A stretch of 64,000 nucleotides of DNA from Hyphomonadaceae bacterium (lineage in GTDB: Bacteria > Pseudomonadota > Alphaproteobacteria > Caulobacterales > Aquidulcibacteraceae), in contig JAIELJ010000010.1 in assembly GCA_019753105.1 (NCBI GenBank), forward strand, positions 62,001-126,000. Reading direction: 5' to 3'. The notes under the pieces were generated by a model that had not been told where the DNA came from, did no database searches, and was given only the letters and a program-made list of their open reading frames with translations. A program made the translations under genes and the position numbers. Of this stretch, positions 43,465 to 53,659 are shown piece by piece (positions within the stretch are counted from its first letter, which is position 1; each line of letters begins with the position of its first letter).

Positions 43465-45854
43465 AATTCACGCTCTCCTGGCTCAAAGAGCATCTCGCGA
43501 CTGACGCGAGCATCGACGCCATCGTCGAAACCATGACCATGACCGGTCTCGAAGTGGAATCCGTCGAAAACGCCGGCGAGAAGCTGAAGGCCTTCACGGT
43601 CGCGCGCATCATCAGCGCCGCCAAGCACCCGAACGCCGACAAGCTGCAAGTCTGCCAAGTCGAAACCGCACTCGGCAATCTTGAGATCGTCTGCGGCGCA
43701 CCGAACGCGCGCGCGGGCCTCGTCACAGCCTTCGCGCCGATCGGCACTTACATTCCAGGCTCCGGCATCACGCTTGAGCCGAAGCCGGTGCGCGGCGTGG
43801 TGTCGAACGGCATGCTTTGCTCGGGCGCCGAGCTTGAGCTCGATACCGACGCTGACGGCATTCTCGAACTCGACGCCGATCTCAAAGTCGGCACGCCGCT
43901 CGCCGAAGCGCTGGGCCTCAACGATCCGGTGGTCGATATCGAAGTCACGCCGAACCGCCCTGATTGGTTGGGCGTCGCCGGCATCGCGCGCGATCTCGCA
44001 GCCGCTGGCGTTGGCAAGCAAACGACTAAGCCTATCCTTCCGATCCCCGGTCGCTTCCCGTCACCAACCAAAGTCGCGACCGACGACGCGCAAGCCTGCC
44101 CGATGTTCGCGGGGCGCCTCATTCGCGGCGTGAAGAACGGGCCGTCGCCCGCATGGTTGCAACAGCGACTGCGCGCGGTGGGTTTGCGCCCGCGCAATGC
44201 GCTGGTCGACATCACCAACTTTCTCTCGCTCGATCGCGCGCGCCCGCTGCACGTTTATGATGCGGCCAAACTCAAAGGCACGGTCCGCGCGCGTCTCGGC
44301 CGCGAAGGCGAGAGCTTCAAGGCGCTCGATGGCAACGTCTATAACGTCATGCCCGACATGTGCGTCATCGCCGATGACGAAAAAGTCCTGGGCCTCGGCG
44401 GCGTCATGGGCGGCGAGGAGAGTGGCTGCTCTGAAACCACCGTCGATGTGCTGGTAGAAAGCGCTTACTTCGATCCAACACGCACGCACGCCACCGGCCG
44501 CGCCACCGGCATCATCTCCGACGCGCAATATCGCTTCGCGCGCGGCGTCGATTCCGGCTTCGTCGTGCCCGGCCTCGAACTCGCAACGCGCATGATCCTC
44601 GATCTATGCGGCGGCGAGCCGAGCGATATCATCGTCGCCGGCGAAGAGCCGGCGCCGCCACCTGCCATCACCTTCGATCCCGATCGCGTGCGCCAACTCG
44701 CCGGCATCGATGTGAAGGCGACGCGCGTGCGCGCTGTGCTGAAAGATTTGGGCTTCGAGACAAGCGCCGAAGGCCAAAGCTCGAAGCGCATCATCGTGCA
44801 GCCGCCGACTTGGCGTCGCGACGTCGAAGGCAGCGCCGATCTCGTGGAAGAGGTCGCGCGCATCGAAGGCTTCGACAAATTGCCCTCGCTCGCACCGCCG
44901 CGCGCCGCCGGCTTCCGCCCGCCGCCTGCAAGCGTCGGCGAAAGCCGCACGCGCCTGGCGCGCCGCGCGGTTGCGTCGCTCGGCTATTACGAAGCGATCA
45001 CCTGGAGCTTCTGCTCGCGTGCGCAAGCGCAAGCCTTCGGCGGCGGCAGCGAAGAGATGCTCGTCTCCAACCCGATCGCGTCCGATCTCGATTGCATGCG
45101 CCCTACTGCTTTGCCGCAACTTCTCGCCGCAGCACAAGCCAACGCCAATCGCGGCTTCGATGATGCGCGCCTGTTCGAAGCCGGCCCCGCTTACGCCAAC
45201 ACAAACGAGGGCGGCCAGCAGCGCACCGTCACCGCGATCTGGCACGCCAGCCCGCCGCGCCATTGGCGCGCGGCGCCGCAGCCGGACATCTTCGACGTCA
45301 AGCGCGATCTGATGATCGTCCTCGAAGCCCTCGGCGCGCCGGTCGCATCACTCCAAACCGCGAGCGACGCGCCCGCGCATTGGCGCCCCGGCCGTACCGG
45401 CGCGCTGAAGCTCGGTCCGAAAGTGATCGCGTACTATGGCGAGATCCATCCGCGCGCGCTGAAAGCGATCGGCGTCGAAGCGCCGGCACTCGCGTTCGAG
45501 ATTTTCCTCGACGCATTGCCCGCGCCGCGCGCCAAAGGTTCACGCGCCAAGCCGCCGCTCGAAAAGCTCGAACTGCAACCGCTGACACGCGACTTCGCCT
45601 TCGTCGTCGATGATGGCGTGAGCGCGCAAGACGTCGTCCGCGCCGCCTTCGGCGCCGATAAGCAGCTGATCAGCGATGTTGCGCTGTTCGACGTTTATCG
45701 CGGCGAACGCATGAACCCCGGCAAGAAAAGCCTCGCCATCGAAGTCACGCTGCAGCCCCGTGACAAGACGCTGACGGATGCTGACATCGAAGCAGCCAGC
45801 GCGAAGATCGTGACGGCTGTCGTGAAAGCGACGGGCGGGACGCTCAGGGGCTAA
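43461..45854 (+). CDS. pheT: Phenylalanine-tRNA ligase beta subunit
   Basis: 797 residues in the normal order. The N-terminal tRNA-binding OB fold (about 40-150) shows [24 protein letters not shown] and [14 protein letters not shown]. The B3/B4 editing domain and B5 follow, then the catalytic-like core. The C-terminal FDX-ACB domain has [27 protein letters not shown] and [16 protein letters not shown]. Editing of mischarged Tyr-tRNA-Phe is expected from the family. Its TAA interlocks with the stop of the convergent gene. Confidence 0.97.
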   Translation: MKFTLSWLKEHLATDASIDAIVETMTMTGLEVESVENAGEKLKAFTVARIISAAKHPNADKLQVCQVETALGNLEIVCGAPNARAGLVTAFAPIGTYIPGSGITLEPKPVRGVVSNGMLCSGAELELDTDADGILELDADLKVGTPLAEALGLNDPVVDIEVTPNRPDWLGVAGIARDLAAAGVGKQTTKPILPIPGRFPSPTKVATDDAQACPMFAGRLIRGVKNGPSPAWLQQRLRAVGLRPRNALVDITNFLSLDRARPLHVYDAAKLKGTVRARLGREGESFKALDGNVYNVMPDMCVIADDEKVLGLGGVMGGEESGCSETTVDVLVESAYFDPTRTHATGRATGIISDAQYRFARGVDSGFVVPGLELATRMILDLCGGEPSDIIVAGEEPAPPPAITFDPDRVRQLAGIDVKATRVRAVLKDLGFETSAEGQSSKRIIVQPPTWRRDVEGSADLVEEVARIEGFDKLPSLAPPRAAGFRPPPASVGESRTRLARRAVASLGYYEAITWSFCSRAQAQAFGGGSEEMLVSNPIASDLDCMRPTALPQLLAAAQANANRGFDDARLFEAGPAYANTNEGGQQRTVTAIWHASPPRHWRAAPQPDIFDVKRDLMIVLEALGAPVASLQTASDAPAHWRPGRTGALKLGPKVIAYYGEIHPRALKAIGVEAPALAFEIFLDALPAPRAKGSRAKPPLEKLELQPLTRDFAFVVDDGVSAQDVVRAAFGADKQLISDVALFDVYRGERMNPGKKSLAIEVTLQPRDKTLTDADIEAASAKIVTAVVKATGGTLRG

Positions 45855-46189
45855 TTCGGATTAGTGCCGAGGCGATTGCGCGATTGCGGGCGTGCAACCG
45901 GTGCGACGCTTCCCGAGGGGTTGATCGCCGGGGTGGGCGTCGCCGTGCGCGCACCGGGTGCGTCGCTGACGGACGGCGCATCGTCCTCTTCTTCGTCTTC
46001 CTCAACATTGTTGACCGCGCCGGTTTGATTCTCGGCGAGTGGAAGCTGGAAACGGCCAGGCGTGAGCACGCGTTGCGTCGCGGGGTTGCTCGACGGGGGT
46101 GTGACTGTGGTGGTCGCGCCTTGTTGAGCGGCGGCGGGCGCGGCGCTCGCGAGCAGTATCGCGCCGAAGATCAGAGCCAGAAATCTCAT
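45851..46189 (-). CDS. Small exported hypothetical protein
   Basis: 112 residues: signal peptide 1-21 (APAAAQQ), then low-complexity sequence with Thr/Pro, an acidic patch ([12 protein letters not shown]) and a Pro/Ser tail. No domain; probably unstructured in the periplasm. TAG stop shares CTAA with pheT. Confidence 0.6.
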   Translation of the reverse strand: MRFLALIFGAILLASAAPAAAQQGATTTVTPPSSNPATQRVLTPGRFQLPLAENQTGAVNNVEEDEEEDDAPSVSDAPGARTATPTPAINPSGSVAPVARPQSRNRLGTNPN

Positions 46190-46241
46190 GGGTAAGTTCC
46201 TTTCGCCTGCGTCGTGAGGCTCTCAGAGAACGCGGAATCTG

Positions 46242-47570
46242 TCATCTGCTTTCTGGGCGCAACGCCGCCAACGCCGCATTCCGACCCACAACACCGCGCC
46301 CTGCGCGCACCAGCGCGTCGACGGTCTCACGCGGCAGCGAGACGAGAGTCGGCGCGTCGTAGAGCGCGTCATACTCCTCCGGCGTCATGTCGTGGAACGT
46401 GATCACGTCCATGCTCAAATGAATATCCTCGCAGCGCCAATCTGCGCTCCGCATGTTCACAGGCTGCCCGCAGCGCCAGTCGCGCAGAGCCGCCTCGTAA
46501 GCCGGCAAAGCCGCGCGCCAAGCATCAAGCGAGGCGCGCTTCGCCACGTCCGTCGCCACGTCGAGAGGCGAGTACATCATTTCATAGGCGCCGATCGTAT
46601 CCGCGCCTTCCTGCTGAAACGTGCGGGGCCGCACATATTCGGCGTTCACCACAAGAAACAGCACGCGCCGCGCCTGCAGCGCCTCGCGCGCCGTCAGCGG
46701 CGAGGGCGCATCGTCGCCCGCGCGCATCACTTGCAGGCTCAACAGCCCGAGATTATCGGCCACACCGCCATCGCTCAGATGCACGAAACGCTGCGCCGCG
46801 CGCGTATCGCCGCGATAATTCTGAAACGCCCGCGCCGCCTGGCGCGCGTTCTCGCCGGCGTTGCGATCCGCGAGCACGCGCGCGGTCCAAGCCGGCGGGC
46901 CTTCGCAGCGCGGCGCGTAGCTCTCGATCAGCACCGGCCGAAACGCCACAGGCACAGCCATGGATGCAGCCACAGCATCGGCGACACGCACTTGCCGCAC
47001 ATCGCTGCAAATGCCGTCGAAGAAGAATTGCGTGAACGCGAACGGCGTCGAGTTATAAATGTCTGTCGCGTTGAGCACGACGCGCGGCCCGGCGCCGAGA
47101 TCGCCCATGCGTGCCCCGCGATAGACGTTCTCATCAAGCCAATCGGCCAGTTGCGCCGGCCCGTTCATGCCGCCGCGAACCGCGCCAGCAATGCCAAACG
47201 GTGAACCCGGCCCACGCACGCGCCAATCGCGCGCCAGATACGCCGCATCGAAATCATCGAGCCCCGCATCGCCGTGCTGGGCGTAATAGGCCGCGAGCAC
47301 CGAGCCGCCCGAGACGGATGTGATCATCGCGATATGTTCGCTGAGCGGGCGTCCATCGCGCCCCGGCGTATCGCGCAACGCTTGCAACACGCCCAAATGA
47401 AACGACGCCGCCCGCGCGCCGCCGCCGGACAGCGCCAGCACGATCAGATCATCGCCAACCGGCGCGCGTCCACTCACATCGGCGCGCAAGCCGCCCAGGG
47501 GTGTATTGATCGGCGCCGCCGTCGCGCACGCCGCCAACGCAAACGCCAGAATGAAAGCCAGGACCCGCAT
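46242..47570 (-). CDS. Patatin-like phospholipase, lipoprotein
   Basis: 442 residues. Lipobox ALAAC (Cys about 14) after a short signal, so outer- or inner-membrane attached. Patatin fold: oxyanion loop LALSGGGARAASFHLGVLQAL (about 44-64), nucleophile Ser in TSVSGGSVLAAYY, and catalytic Asp in DGGVADNLGL. The nucleophile sits in SxSGG rather than the classical GxSxG, a form seen in related bacterial lipoproteins. Lipid acyl hydrolase activity is expected; substrate unknown. ATG 47570; the longer frame starts outside the signal. Confidence 0.87.
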   Translation of the reverse strand: MRVLAFILAFALAACATAAPINTPLGGLRADVSGRAPVGDDLIVLALSGGGARAASFHLGVLQALRDTPGRDGRPLSEHIAMITSVSGGSVLAAYYAQHGDAGLDDFDAAYLARDWRVRGPGSPFGIAGAVRGGMNGPAQLADWLDENVYRGARMGDLGAGPRVVLNATDIYNSTPFAFTQFFFDGICSDVRQVRVADAVAASMAVPVAFRPVLIESYAPRCEGPPAWTARVLADRNAGENARQAARAFQNYRGDTRAAQRFVHLSDGGVADNLGLLSLQVMRAGDDAPSPLTAREALQARRVLFLVVNAEYVRPRTFQQEGADTIGAYEMMYSPLDVATDVAKRASLDAWRAALPAYEAALRDWRCGQPVNMRSADWRCEDIHLSMDVITFHDMTPEEYDALYDAPTLVSLPRETVDALVRAGRGVVGRNAALAALRPESR

Positions 47571-47615
47571 GCGTTCACTCCCGCATGCAGCTCGCGTCAA
47601 GGCAAGTAGAAACGC

Positions 47616-48836
47616 TTAACGCCAGCGCGCGACGCGCTCGGCTTCACGCAACGCGCGCAGCAAGTTTCCGCCCGCGAGCCCGGCCAGATCGCGATCGCCC
47701 CAGCCGCGGCGCATCAGTTCGGCGAACAGGATCGCGTAGCCATCGACGCCTTCCATGCCGACCGGCAGGAACGGCACGCCGTCATAGTCAGCGCCGAGTC
47801 CTACCGACCCACGCCCTGCGATGCGCGCGATATGTTCGATGTGATCGGCGATGGCGCCGGCGTCGATCTCCGGACGCGGATTGGCGGCGACCCAAGCTGC
47901 AACGCCCGCCGTCACAGCTTCCGGATTGCCGGGATTGAGCGCTTGCAGACGCGCTTGTTCGCCAAGCCGCGCAGCGCCCCACTGCCAAACTTCGTTCGAG
48001 GTGAAGCCCGGATAGAAGTTGACCATCACCACACCGCGATTGCGGCGCACGAGTTGCAACACATCGTCAGGCACATTGCGCGGATGCGGCGTTACGCCGA
48101 ACGCGGACGAGTGCGAGAAGATCACCGGCGCACGCGTCACCCGCAACGCATCGCGCATCGCGTCAGCGGAAACGTGGCTGAGATCAACCAGCATGCCGAT
48201 CCGATTCATCTCGCGGACCACCTCTTCGCCGAACGGCGAGAGGCCGCCGTGCTGCGGCGCTGCAGTGGCGCTATCGACCCAGTCAATGGTCGTGGAGTGC
48301 GTCAGCGTCATGTAGAGGACGCCCTGGCGTCGAAACTCGCGCAGGATTTCGAGATTGCTCTGAATCGCTTCGCCGCCCTCCATGCCGAGCATCGAGGCGA
48401 TACGGCCGGCGCGATGGATACGCGCGATATCGGCGGCGCTTTGTGCGAACTCGAATGTGTCGGGGTACGCGGCGATGATCTGGCGCGTCAGCGCGATCTG
48501 TTCGTTCACCGCTTGCGTCGCCGCCGCGCCGCGCAGCGAGGCCGGCACGTAGACGGACCAGAATTGAGCGCCGACCCGGCCCGCGCGCAGGCGAGCGATA
48601 TCGGTCTGCAATGGCGGCGTGAGCTGGCGCGTATCGCTGTTGAGATCGACGTTGGCGAGATCATTGCCGTGATCATCGCGGATCGCCCATGGCAGATCGT
48701 TGTGACCGTCGATGATCGGTGTTGATCGCGTGATGCGATCGAGGCGCGCGAGTTCCGCCGCTGTCGGCGGCGCGACTTGTGCGATCGCAGGTGTGGCGAG
48801 AAGGGCGAGGGCGGTAAGTGAGAGAATAAAGCGCAT
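47616..48836 (-). CDS. Exported membrane-dipeptidase-type peptidase (M19)
   Basis: 406 residues with signal peptide 1-19 (ATPAIAQ). Peptidase M19 (renal dipeptidase) motifs: PIIDGHNDLPWAIRD (metal ligands His and Asp), LGMEGGEAIQ (bridging Glu), VDLSHVS and VIFSHSSA (His ligands), and GLGADYDGVPFLPVGM near the end. Likely hydrolyses dipeptides, possibly with D-residues, in the periplasm. Start is debatable: at ATG 48836 no ribosome site is visible and a hairpin covers it; GTG 48872 is in frame. Confidence 0.88.
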   Translation of the reverse strand: MRFILSLTALALLATPAIAQVAPPTAAELARLDRITRSTPIIDGHNDLPWAIRDDHGNDLANVDLNSDTRQLTPPLQTDIARLRAGRVGAQFWSVYVPASLRGAAATQAVNEQIALTRQIIAAYPDTFEFAQSAADIARIHRAGRIASMLGMEGGEAIQSNLEILREFRRQGVLYMTLTHSTTIDWVDSATAAPQHGGLSPFGEEVVREMNRIGMLVDLSHVSADAMRDALRVTRAPVIFSHSSAFGVTPHPRNVPDDVLQLVRRNRGVVMVNFYPGFTSNEVWQWGAARLGEQARLQALNPGNPEAVTAGVAAWVAANPRPEIDAGAIADHIEHIARIAGRGSVGLGADYDGVPFLPVGMEGVDGYAILFAELMRRGWGDRDLAGLAGGNLLRALREAERVARWR

Positions 48837-48894
48837 GCGTGGCACGTTATGCAACGCGCCACGCACTGTCACCCCATCACGCTAGGTTCACGCC

Positions 48895-49413
48895 TTACGG
48901 CGCTTCCCAGACGTGCGAGCCGGTATTGTTGGCTTCGTTCGTCTCGTTGTTGGTGTTGGCCGGATCGACGACATAGTCGAACTGGAAGTCCTCGCCTGAT
49001 GGCCAATCCATCTCCGCCCAGAACGGCAGATTATGATTATAGACGTGCCCCGGCTGGATCGCTGGCACCTGCACAACGAGCCGGTTCGGATACGCGGCGT
49101 CCGTATATTGCGCCAGATATGCCGCCGGAATGTCGACGCACCCGCCGTTTTGGCCGGGGCGATGGCAGTTCACCGTCACCAAAGTCGGCAATGATGCAGA
49201 AGTGCCGGTGTTGCGCACCGAGACAACGCCGTTGGCGATGCGAGACGGGATCGGAAACAAGTCGATGGTCCGCGCGACAATCACGCCAGGCCCGCGCGCA
49301 GTTGGCGCGATCGTCGGCTGATCAGCGCTGCGGACTTGCTGCGCATAGGCGGCGCTGGCGCCAAGAAGCGCGATGGTTACGGCCGCCAAAGCGGCGCGAA
49401 GTGAACGTTTCAT
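48895..49413 (-). CDS. Exported hypothetical protein, CARDB-like
   Basis: 172 residues with a signal peptide (1-24, ASAAYAQ). The mature part is beta-rich: VVSVRNTGTSASLPTLVTVNCHR, RLVVQVPAIQPGHVYNHNLPF, then the ending DYVVDPANTNNETNEANNTGSHVW. The NExNEANN element is typical of CARDB/bacterial Ig-like domains where asparagines close a loop. Cys pair (NCHR, GGCVD) may form a disulfide. Function unknown. Confidence 0.7.
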   Translation of the reverse strand: MKRSLRAALAAVTIALLGASAAYAQQVRSADQPTIAPTARGPGVIVARTIDLFPIPSRIANGVVSVRNTGTSASLPTLVTVNCHRPGQNGGCVDIPAAYLAQYTDAAYPNRLVVQVPAIQPGHVYNHNLPFWAEMDWPSGEDFQFDYVVDPANTNNETNEANNTGSHVWEAP

Positions 49414-49502
49414 TCGGTCCTCCCGATGAACCTGACCCTCGCTTGGAGACTTAGTGCGAACGGCGCACAGGCTCTGTGCCCGCCGTCACGCTTTCGAAAA
49501 TG

Positions 49503-49640
49503 TCACGAGGGAACCGCAAACCCAAACAGCTGCGGCGCCGCGATCAGCGCTGAAAGCGCAAAGTAACTCAGCGCGACAACGACGAGCAGGAGGGCATGGG
49601 CGGGTTTCATGCCGATGATGTGGGGAGTTTTGGCGCCCAT
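49503..49640 (-). CDS. Possible very small membrane protein
   Basis: 45 residues from ATG 49640 (or 35 from ATG 49610): MKPAHALLLVVVALSYFALS then ALIAAPQLFGFAVPS, one or two hydrophobic segments. No ribosome-binding site is convincing, and the longer frame to 49709 overlaps the next gene. Kept at low confidence. Confidence 0.35.
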   Translation of the reverse strand: MGAKTPHIIGMKPAHALLLVVVALSYFALSALIAAPQLFGFAVPS

Positions 49641-49665
49641 AAGTGTGACGGGCGTTACTTTAGCA

Positions 49666-49854
49666 TCACGAGCGGTTTCGGCTGAGGCCGTAAACGCCCC
49701 AGACGACAAGTACGATTGCAGAGATCATGCCTCCGACCGCGAGAAGCCTGTGAACCAGCATGAACTGGTAGGCCAGCCCTGCAATGGAGAAGATGTATGG
49801 AGCGGCCGTCAAAACACCGAGCGCGATCAGTAGGAGGGAGCTGCGCTTGTCCAT
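49666..49854 (-). CDS. Small membrane protein
   Basis: 62 residues: MDKRSSLLLIALGVLTAAPY, then two further hydrophobic stretches ending VVWGVYGLSRNRS. No family recognised and no clear ribosome-binding site. Hydrophobicity and basic end fit a real small inner-membrane protein. Confidence 0.5.
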   Translation of the reverse strand: MDKRSSLLLIALGVLTAAPYIFSIAGLAYQFMLVHRLLAVGGMISAIVLVVWGVYGLSRNRS

Positions 49855-49895
49855 AGTGCTAGCGTGATCCTATGTCCGCATAGTTTTCAACGAGG

Positions 49896-50948
49896 CTAAA
49901 GCCCGTACGCCGCAGCCATCTCCGGCTCTTTCGCAGCAACAAGCCGCGCCAGATCAACAATCACCTTCGCCTGTTTCCACGTCGCGTCATCGAGCATCTT
50001 GCCGTCAACGAGCGCGACGCCCGTCCCATCCGGCATTGCGTCGATCATGCGCATCGCGAGCTTCACTTCGTCCACTTCTGGCGTGAACACGCGTTTGGCG
50101 ATGGCGATCTGAGATGGATGCAGCGTCCAGGCGCCGACGCAGCCCATGAGATACGCATTACGGAATTGCTGCTCGCACGCGGCTTCATCAGCGAAATCAC
50201 CGAACGGGCCGTACATCGGCTTTAGCCCATGCATCACGCACGCATCGACCATGCGCGCGAACGTGTAGTGCCAGAGATCCTGCTGTGCACTGTCACGCGC
50301 CGCGCCGTCGGCGTTCGTGTCGGAGAGGACGCGATAGCCAGGATGCCCGCCGCCGACGCGCGTCGTCTTCATTTTGCGCGATGCTGCGAGATCGGCGGGT
50401 CCTAAACAGATGCCGTGCATGCGCGGACTCGCGCCCGCAATGGCTTCCACATTCACGACACTCTGAGCGGTCTCCAAAATCGCGTGCAGCAAGATCGGTT
50501 TCTTCAGCCCATGCTTGGCTTCGAGCAAAGCCAAGAGCTGATCCATGTAGTGAATGTCCCAAGGCCCCTCGACCTTCGGCACCATGATCACGTCGAGCCG
50601 ATCGCCGAGTTCGCCGACCAGCGTGTTCACATCATCCAAGTGCCAAGGCGAATTCAGCGCATTGATCCGCGACCAAAAGCCGACGCCGGCTTTCTGGAAA
50701 TCGAAGCTCTTGCCCATCGTCACGGCGCCCGCGCGCGCGGCGTCTTTCGCGTCAGCGGGGATCGCGTCTTCCAAATTCGCCAGAACCACATCGACCTGCG
50801 CCGCCATCTCCGGCACGCGCGCGACGAGCTTTGCATTATGCCCCGGTACGAAGTGGACCATCCGCTCCAGCCGCACCGGCAGTTCGTGCAGCGGCGCGGG
50901 CGCGCCGGCGGCGAGGGGGGAGTAAAACTGGCGGGTAGGCTTGGTCAC
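49896..50948 (-). CDS. HpcH/HpaI aldolase/citrate lyase family, CoA-ester lyase
   Basis: 350 residues of the CitE/malyl-CoA lyase superfamily. The TIM-barrel marks are [32 protein letters not shown] (metal-binding Glu/Asp), [29 protein letters not shown] (second metal ligand) and [26 protein letters not shown] closes it. It most resembles malyl-CoA or beta-methylmalyl-CoA lyases, but no other gene of those pathways lies nearby, so the exact CoA ester is open. GTG start. Divergent from accA. Confidence 0.85.
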   Translation of the reverse strand: MTKPTRQFYSPLAAGAPAPLHELPVRLERMVHFVPGHNAKLVARVPEMAAQVDVVLANLEDAIPADAKDAARAGAVTMGKSFDFQKAGVGFWSRINALNSPWHLDDVNTLVGELGDRLDVIMVPKVEGPWDIHYMDQLLALLEAKHGLKKPILLHAILETAQSVVNVEAIAGASPRMHGICLGPADLAASRKMKTTRVGGGHPGYRVLSDTNADGAARDSAQQDLWHYTFARMVDACVMHGLKPMYGPFGDFADEAACEQQFRNAYLMGCVGAWTLHPSQIAIAKRVFTPEVDEVKLAMRMIDAMPDGTGVALVDGKMLDDATWKQAKVIVDLARLVAAKEPEMAAAYGL

Positions 50949-51100
50949 GTGGCTTGATCCTGTTCTGTTCGCACTTGCAGCATGATCTGACCCGCGCGCT
51001 GGCGCAATCCAGCTATTCCGGGTGGCGCTTTACCTTGAAGCAAGACCCCGGGAAGCTATTGTCCGGCGCTTCCGGACAGGGCCGAAGGGGCATTCCAGGC

Positions 51101-52105
51101 GTGTTGCGCACTTATCTCGATTTCGAAAAGCCGGTCGCCGAGATCGAAGCCAAAATCGACGAACTCCAGGCCCTGGCCGAAGCTTCGGGCGCCGACGCGA
51201 TTTCGCAGGGCGTCGAACTTTCGCGCCTGAAGACCAAAGCCGAAAGCCAGCTGGCCGCCATCTACGCCAAGCTCGAGCCGTTCCAGAAGGCGCAGGTCGC
51301 GCGCCACCAAGATCGCCCACGCTTCCGCGATTACGTGGCAGCACTCGTCACCGATTTCATCGAGCTGTCGGGCGACCGCAATTACGGCGAAGACGCCGCC
51401 ATTCTCGGCGGCACGGGCAAATTTTTGGGCCGACCGGTCGTTGTGCTCGGCCACGAAAAAGGCCGCACGACGCAGGAGCGCCTGAAGCACAATTTCGGTA
51501 TGGCGCGCCCTGAAGGCTATCGCAAAGCCGTGCGCCTCATGGATCTTGCTGATAAGTTCGGGCTCCCCGTCGTCAGCTTCATCGACACCGCGGGCGCTTA
51601 TCCCGGCATCGGGGCAGAAGAGCGCGGCCAAGGCGAAGCGATCGCGCGCAGCACCGAACGCTGCCTTACGCTCGGCGTGCCGATGGTGGCGGTGATTGGG
51701 GGCGAGGGCGGCTCAGGCGGCGCCATCGCGATCGCTGCCGCCAACAAAGTGCTGATGCTCGAACACTCGATCTATTCGGTCATCAGCCCCGAGGGTGCTG
51801 CATCCATTCTCTACAAGAAGAAGGAAGGCGACGAGCCAAAAGCGGATCGCGTTCGCGAAGTCGCCAATTCCATGCGGATCACGGCGCAGGATTTGCTCGC
51901 ACTCAAAGTGATCGACGCAATCATCGAAGAACCGATCGGCGGTGCGCACCGCGAACCGGGCGCCGCCATCGCCAGCGTCGGCGCCGCAGTCGCGGCGTCG
52001 CTCGATGCGTTTAGCGGCCTCTCGCGCACCGAACTGCGCCACCAACGCCGCGATCGCTTTCTGGCGATCGGCAGATTTGAGGATGGCGCAGCGCCCTTCG
52101 CTTAG
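51101..52105 (+). CDS. accA: Acetyl-CoA carboxylase carboxyltransferase alpha subunit
   Basis: Transfers the carboxyl group from biotin to acetyl-CoA, first step of fatty acid synthesis, with AccD. 334 residues: TYLDFEKPVAEIEAKIDELQ at the start, DYVAALVTDFIELSGDRNYGEDAAILGG, GRTTQERLKHNFGMARPEGYRKAVRLM, FIDTAGAYPGIGAEERGQGEAIA, and GGEGGSGGAIAIAAANKVLML (oxyanion loops). GTG 51101 matches the family start; the frame is open to 50954 without similarity. Stop interlocks with the next gene (TTAG). Confidence 0.96.
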   Translation: MLRTYLDFEKPVAEIEAKIDELQALAEASGADAISQGVELSRLKTKAESQLAAIYAKLEPFQKAQVARHQDRPRFRDYVAALVTDFIELSGDRNYGEDAAILGGTGKFLGRPVVVLGHEKGRTTQERLKHNFGMARPEGYRKAVRLMDLADKFGLPVVSFIDTAGAYPGIGAEERGQGEAIARSTERCLTLGVPMVAVIGGEGGSGGAIAIAAANKVLMLEHSIYSVISPEGAASILYKKKEGDEPKADRVREVANSMRITAQDLLALKVIDAIIEEPIGGAHREPGAAIASVGAAVAASLDAFSGLSRTELRHQRRDRFLAIGRFEDGAAPFA

Positions 52106-53130
52106 TCGCGGACGAAGACAATCTTCGGACCGGGATCGGTCATCGCGTCGGGTGCGTCTTCGAAGCGGGCGCGACGGTGTGTGACATGCTCGGGATGAAA
52201 CTTGCCGCAAGCGATGCAATCGAGCGCCTCTGGGAATGTCGCGCGCGAATGAACGCGGCTGGTATGGAAGCTTAGGCCTTTATAGTAAGCGCGGGTCAGC
52301 GGCATCGGCGTCTTGTCGCCGAAATGGATCGCAACGCTGGTGAGCACGCCGTTGGGCGCGCAGGAATGCACCGCGAAGGCCAGCGCATCTGTGTAGCCCG
52401 CGGCTTCGACGACGATCTCAAATTGCTCGTCGGCTGTTCGCCCATCACCCAACGCAAGCGGCGCGACCTCGGCGCCAAGAAGGTGCGCGCGGTCGCGCCG
52501 GGTCGCGTCATCATCAAGATAGAGCACGCGGCTTGCGCCGAGCGCCACTGCAGCGCCAGCGGCGTAAATCCCAACGCTTTGAGCGAGGCCGCCGACGACG
52601 AGAACAGTGGCGCCAGGCCGCTCGCGCAGCGGCGCCGCGACACCGCGCCAGCCATCGGAGATATTGTCGGACAAGCTCGCCGCATGCACCGGATCGACGC
52701 CGTCAGGCAGTCGCACCAGCATGTGATCGGCGAACGGCACGTACATGAGATCGGAGAATGCGCCGCCAAACTCAGTCTTCGATGTGGGCTTCAGTCCGTA
52801 TGCGGCGCCAAACGGATACGCCTCGCACGCATTGGTGAAACCGCGTTTGCACGATGCGCAGCGCCCGCATGAGAGTTGAAACGGCACGACGACCACATCG
52901 CCGGGGTTCACGCCCGCATCTGGGCCTGCTTCCACAACGCGGGCGATTGTCTCGTGGCCGAACGCGAACGGACCTGGATAGTTCACGAAGCCGGTGGCGA
53001 TATAGAGATCGAGATCACAGCGTGCGACCGCAATCGGCGCAACAATTGCGTCGGTGTCGGCGGCAAGCTTCGGAGCGGCGACATCGCGCCATTCGAATTT
53101 GCCCGGAGATAGGAATGTCAGCTGGCGCAT
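52102..53130 (-). CDS. Zinc-dependent alcohol dehydrogenase
   Basis: 342 residues, medium-chain dehydrogenase family. Catalytic zinc region ARCDLDLY and GHETIARVVE; complete structural zinc lobe CGRCASCKRGFTNAC with the C-x2-C-x2-C-x7-C spacing (about 89-103). The Rossmann part VLVVGGLAQSVGIYAAGAAVALGA departs from the usual GxGxxG, so cofactor binding may differ. Substrate unknown. Co-directional with a small membrane gene two bases upstream. Confidence 0.88.
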   Translation of the reverse strand: MRQLTFLSPGKFEWRDVAAPKLAADTDAIVAPIAVARCDLDLYIATGFVNYPGPFAFGHETIARVVEAGPDAGVNPGDVVVVPFQLSCGRCASCKRGFTNACEAYPFGAAYGLKPTSKTEFGGAFSDLMYVPFADHMLVRLPDGVDPVHAASLSDNISDGWRGVAAPLRERPGATVLVVGGLAQSVGIYAAGAAVALGASRVLYLDDDATRRDRAHLLGAEVAPLALGDGRTADEQFEIVVEAAGYTDALAFAVHSCAPNGVLTSVAIHFGDKTPMPLTRAYYKGLSFHTSRVHSRATFPEALDCIACGKFHPEHVTHRRARFEDAPDAMTDPGPKIVFVRD

Positions 53131-53132
53131 GA

Positions 53133-53555
53133 TTATGCCTCTCGACGCGCGCGGGCGCGGCTTTCAAAAATGAGAATTGCTGCGGTGACGAGCAGATAGG
53201 CTGCGATCGCAAGGTGACGCGCCACGGTGGCTTGCCCTGCGCCTGCTTGGTAGGTCAGCGCCGCGTCACCCAGCGGTAGCAACACCCCGATCGCCGCAAC
53301 CCAAGTCAGGCCGACGAAGTCGCCGCGCAGCATGAGCACGAGCACGAGTGCTGCGATGAAGCCGGTGCGCAGCGCATAGATGCTTGTCCAACCCGCATCC
53401 GCCGGCGCCAGCGGCAAGCCGAGATAAGCGGCAAAGCCCGCCGGATCGCTAACCGAAGCAAAGACGTTGCGCGCAAGCAGGAGCACGATTGCAGCGCAAA
53501 GCCAGAAGCCAACGCTGCGCCAAGGTTGGCGTGCTCGTCGTGACGGCTCTGGCAT
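53133..53555 (-). CDS. DUF4267-like small membrane protein
   Basis: 140 residues, four hydrophobic helices. ASVSDPAGFAAYLGLPLAPADAGW followed by SIYALRTGFIAALVLVLMLRGD resembles DUF4267 proteins, which share PxGFAxFxGLP and a YALR helix. Function unknown. ATG 53555 has AGGAG ten bases upstream; the frame is open to 53624. Probably an operon with the alcohol dehydrogenase, divergent from the LysR gene. Confidence 0.72.
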   Translation of the reverse strand: MPEPSRRARQPWRSVGFWLCAAIVLLLARNVFASVSDPAGFAAYLGLPLAPADAGWTSIYALRTGFIAALVLVLMLRGDFVGLTWVAAIGVLLPLGDAALTYQAGAGQATVARHLAIAAYLLVTAAILIFESRARARREA

Positions 53556-53659
53556 GCGGCGAGGCTCCTGCGATGGCGATGCGGCCAGCGTAGGGACGCC
53601 CAACGCCAGTCGGCGCATGAGCAATTTGCGTTATGGATGAACTCGGCTCATCTATAAGC

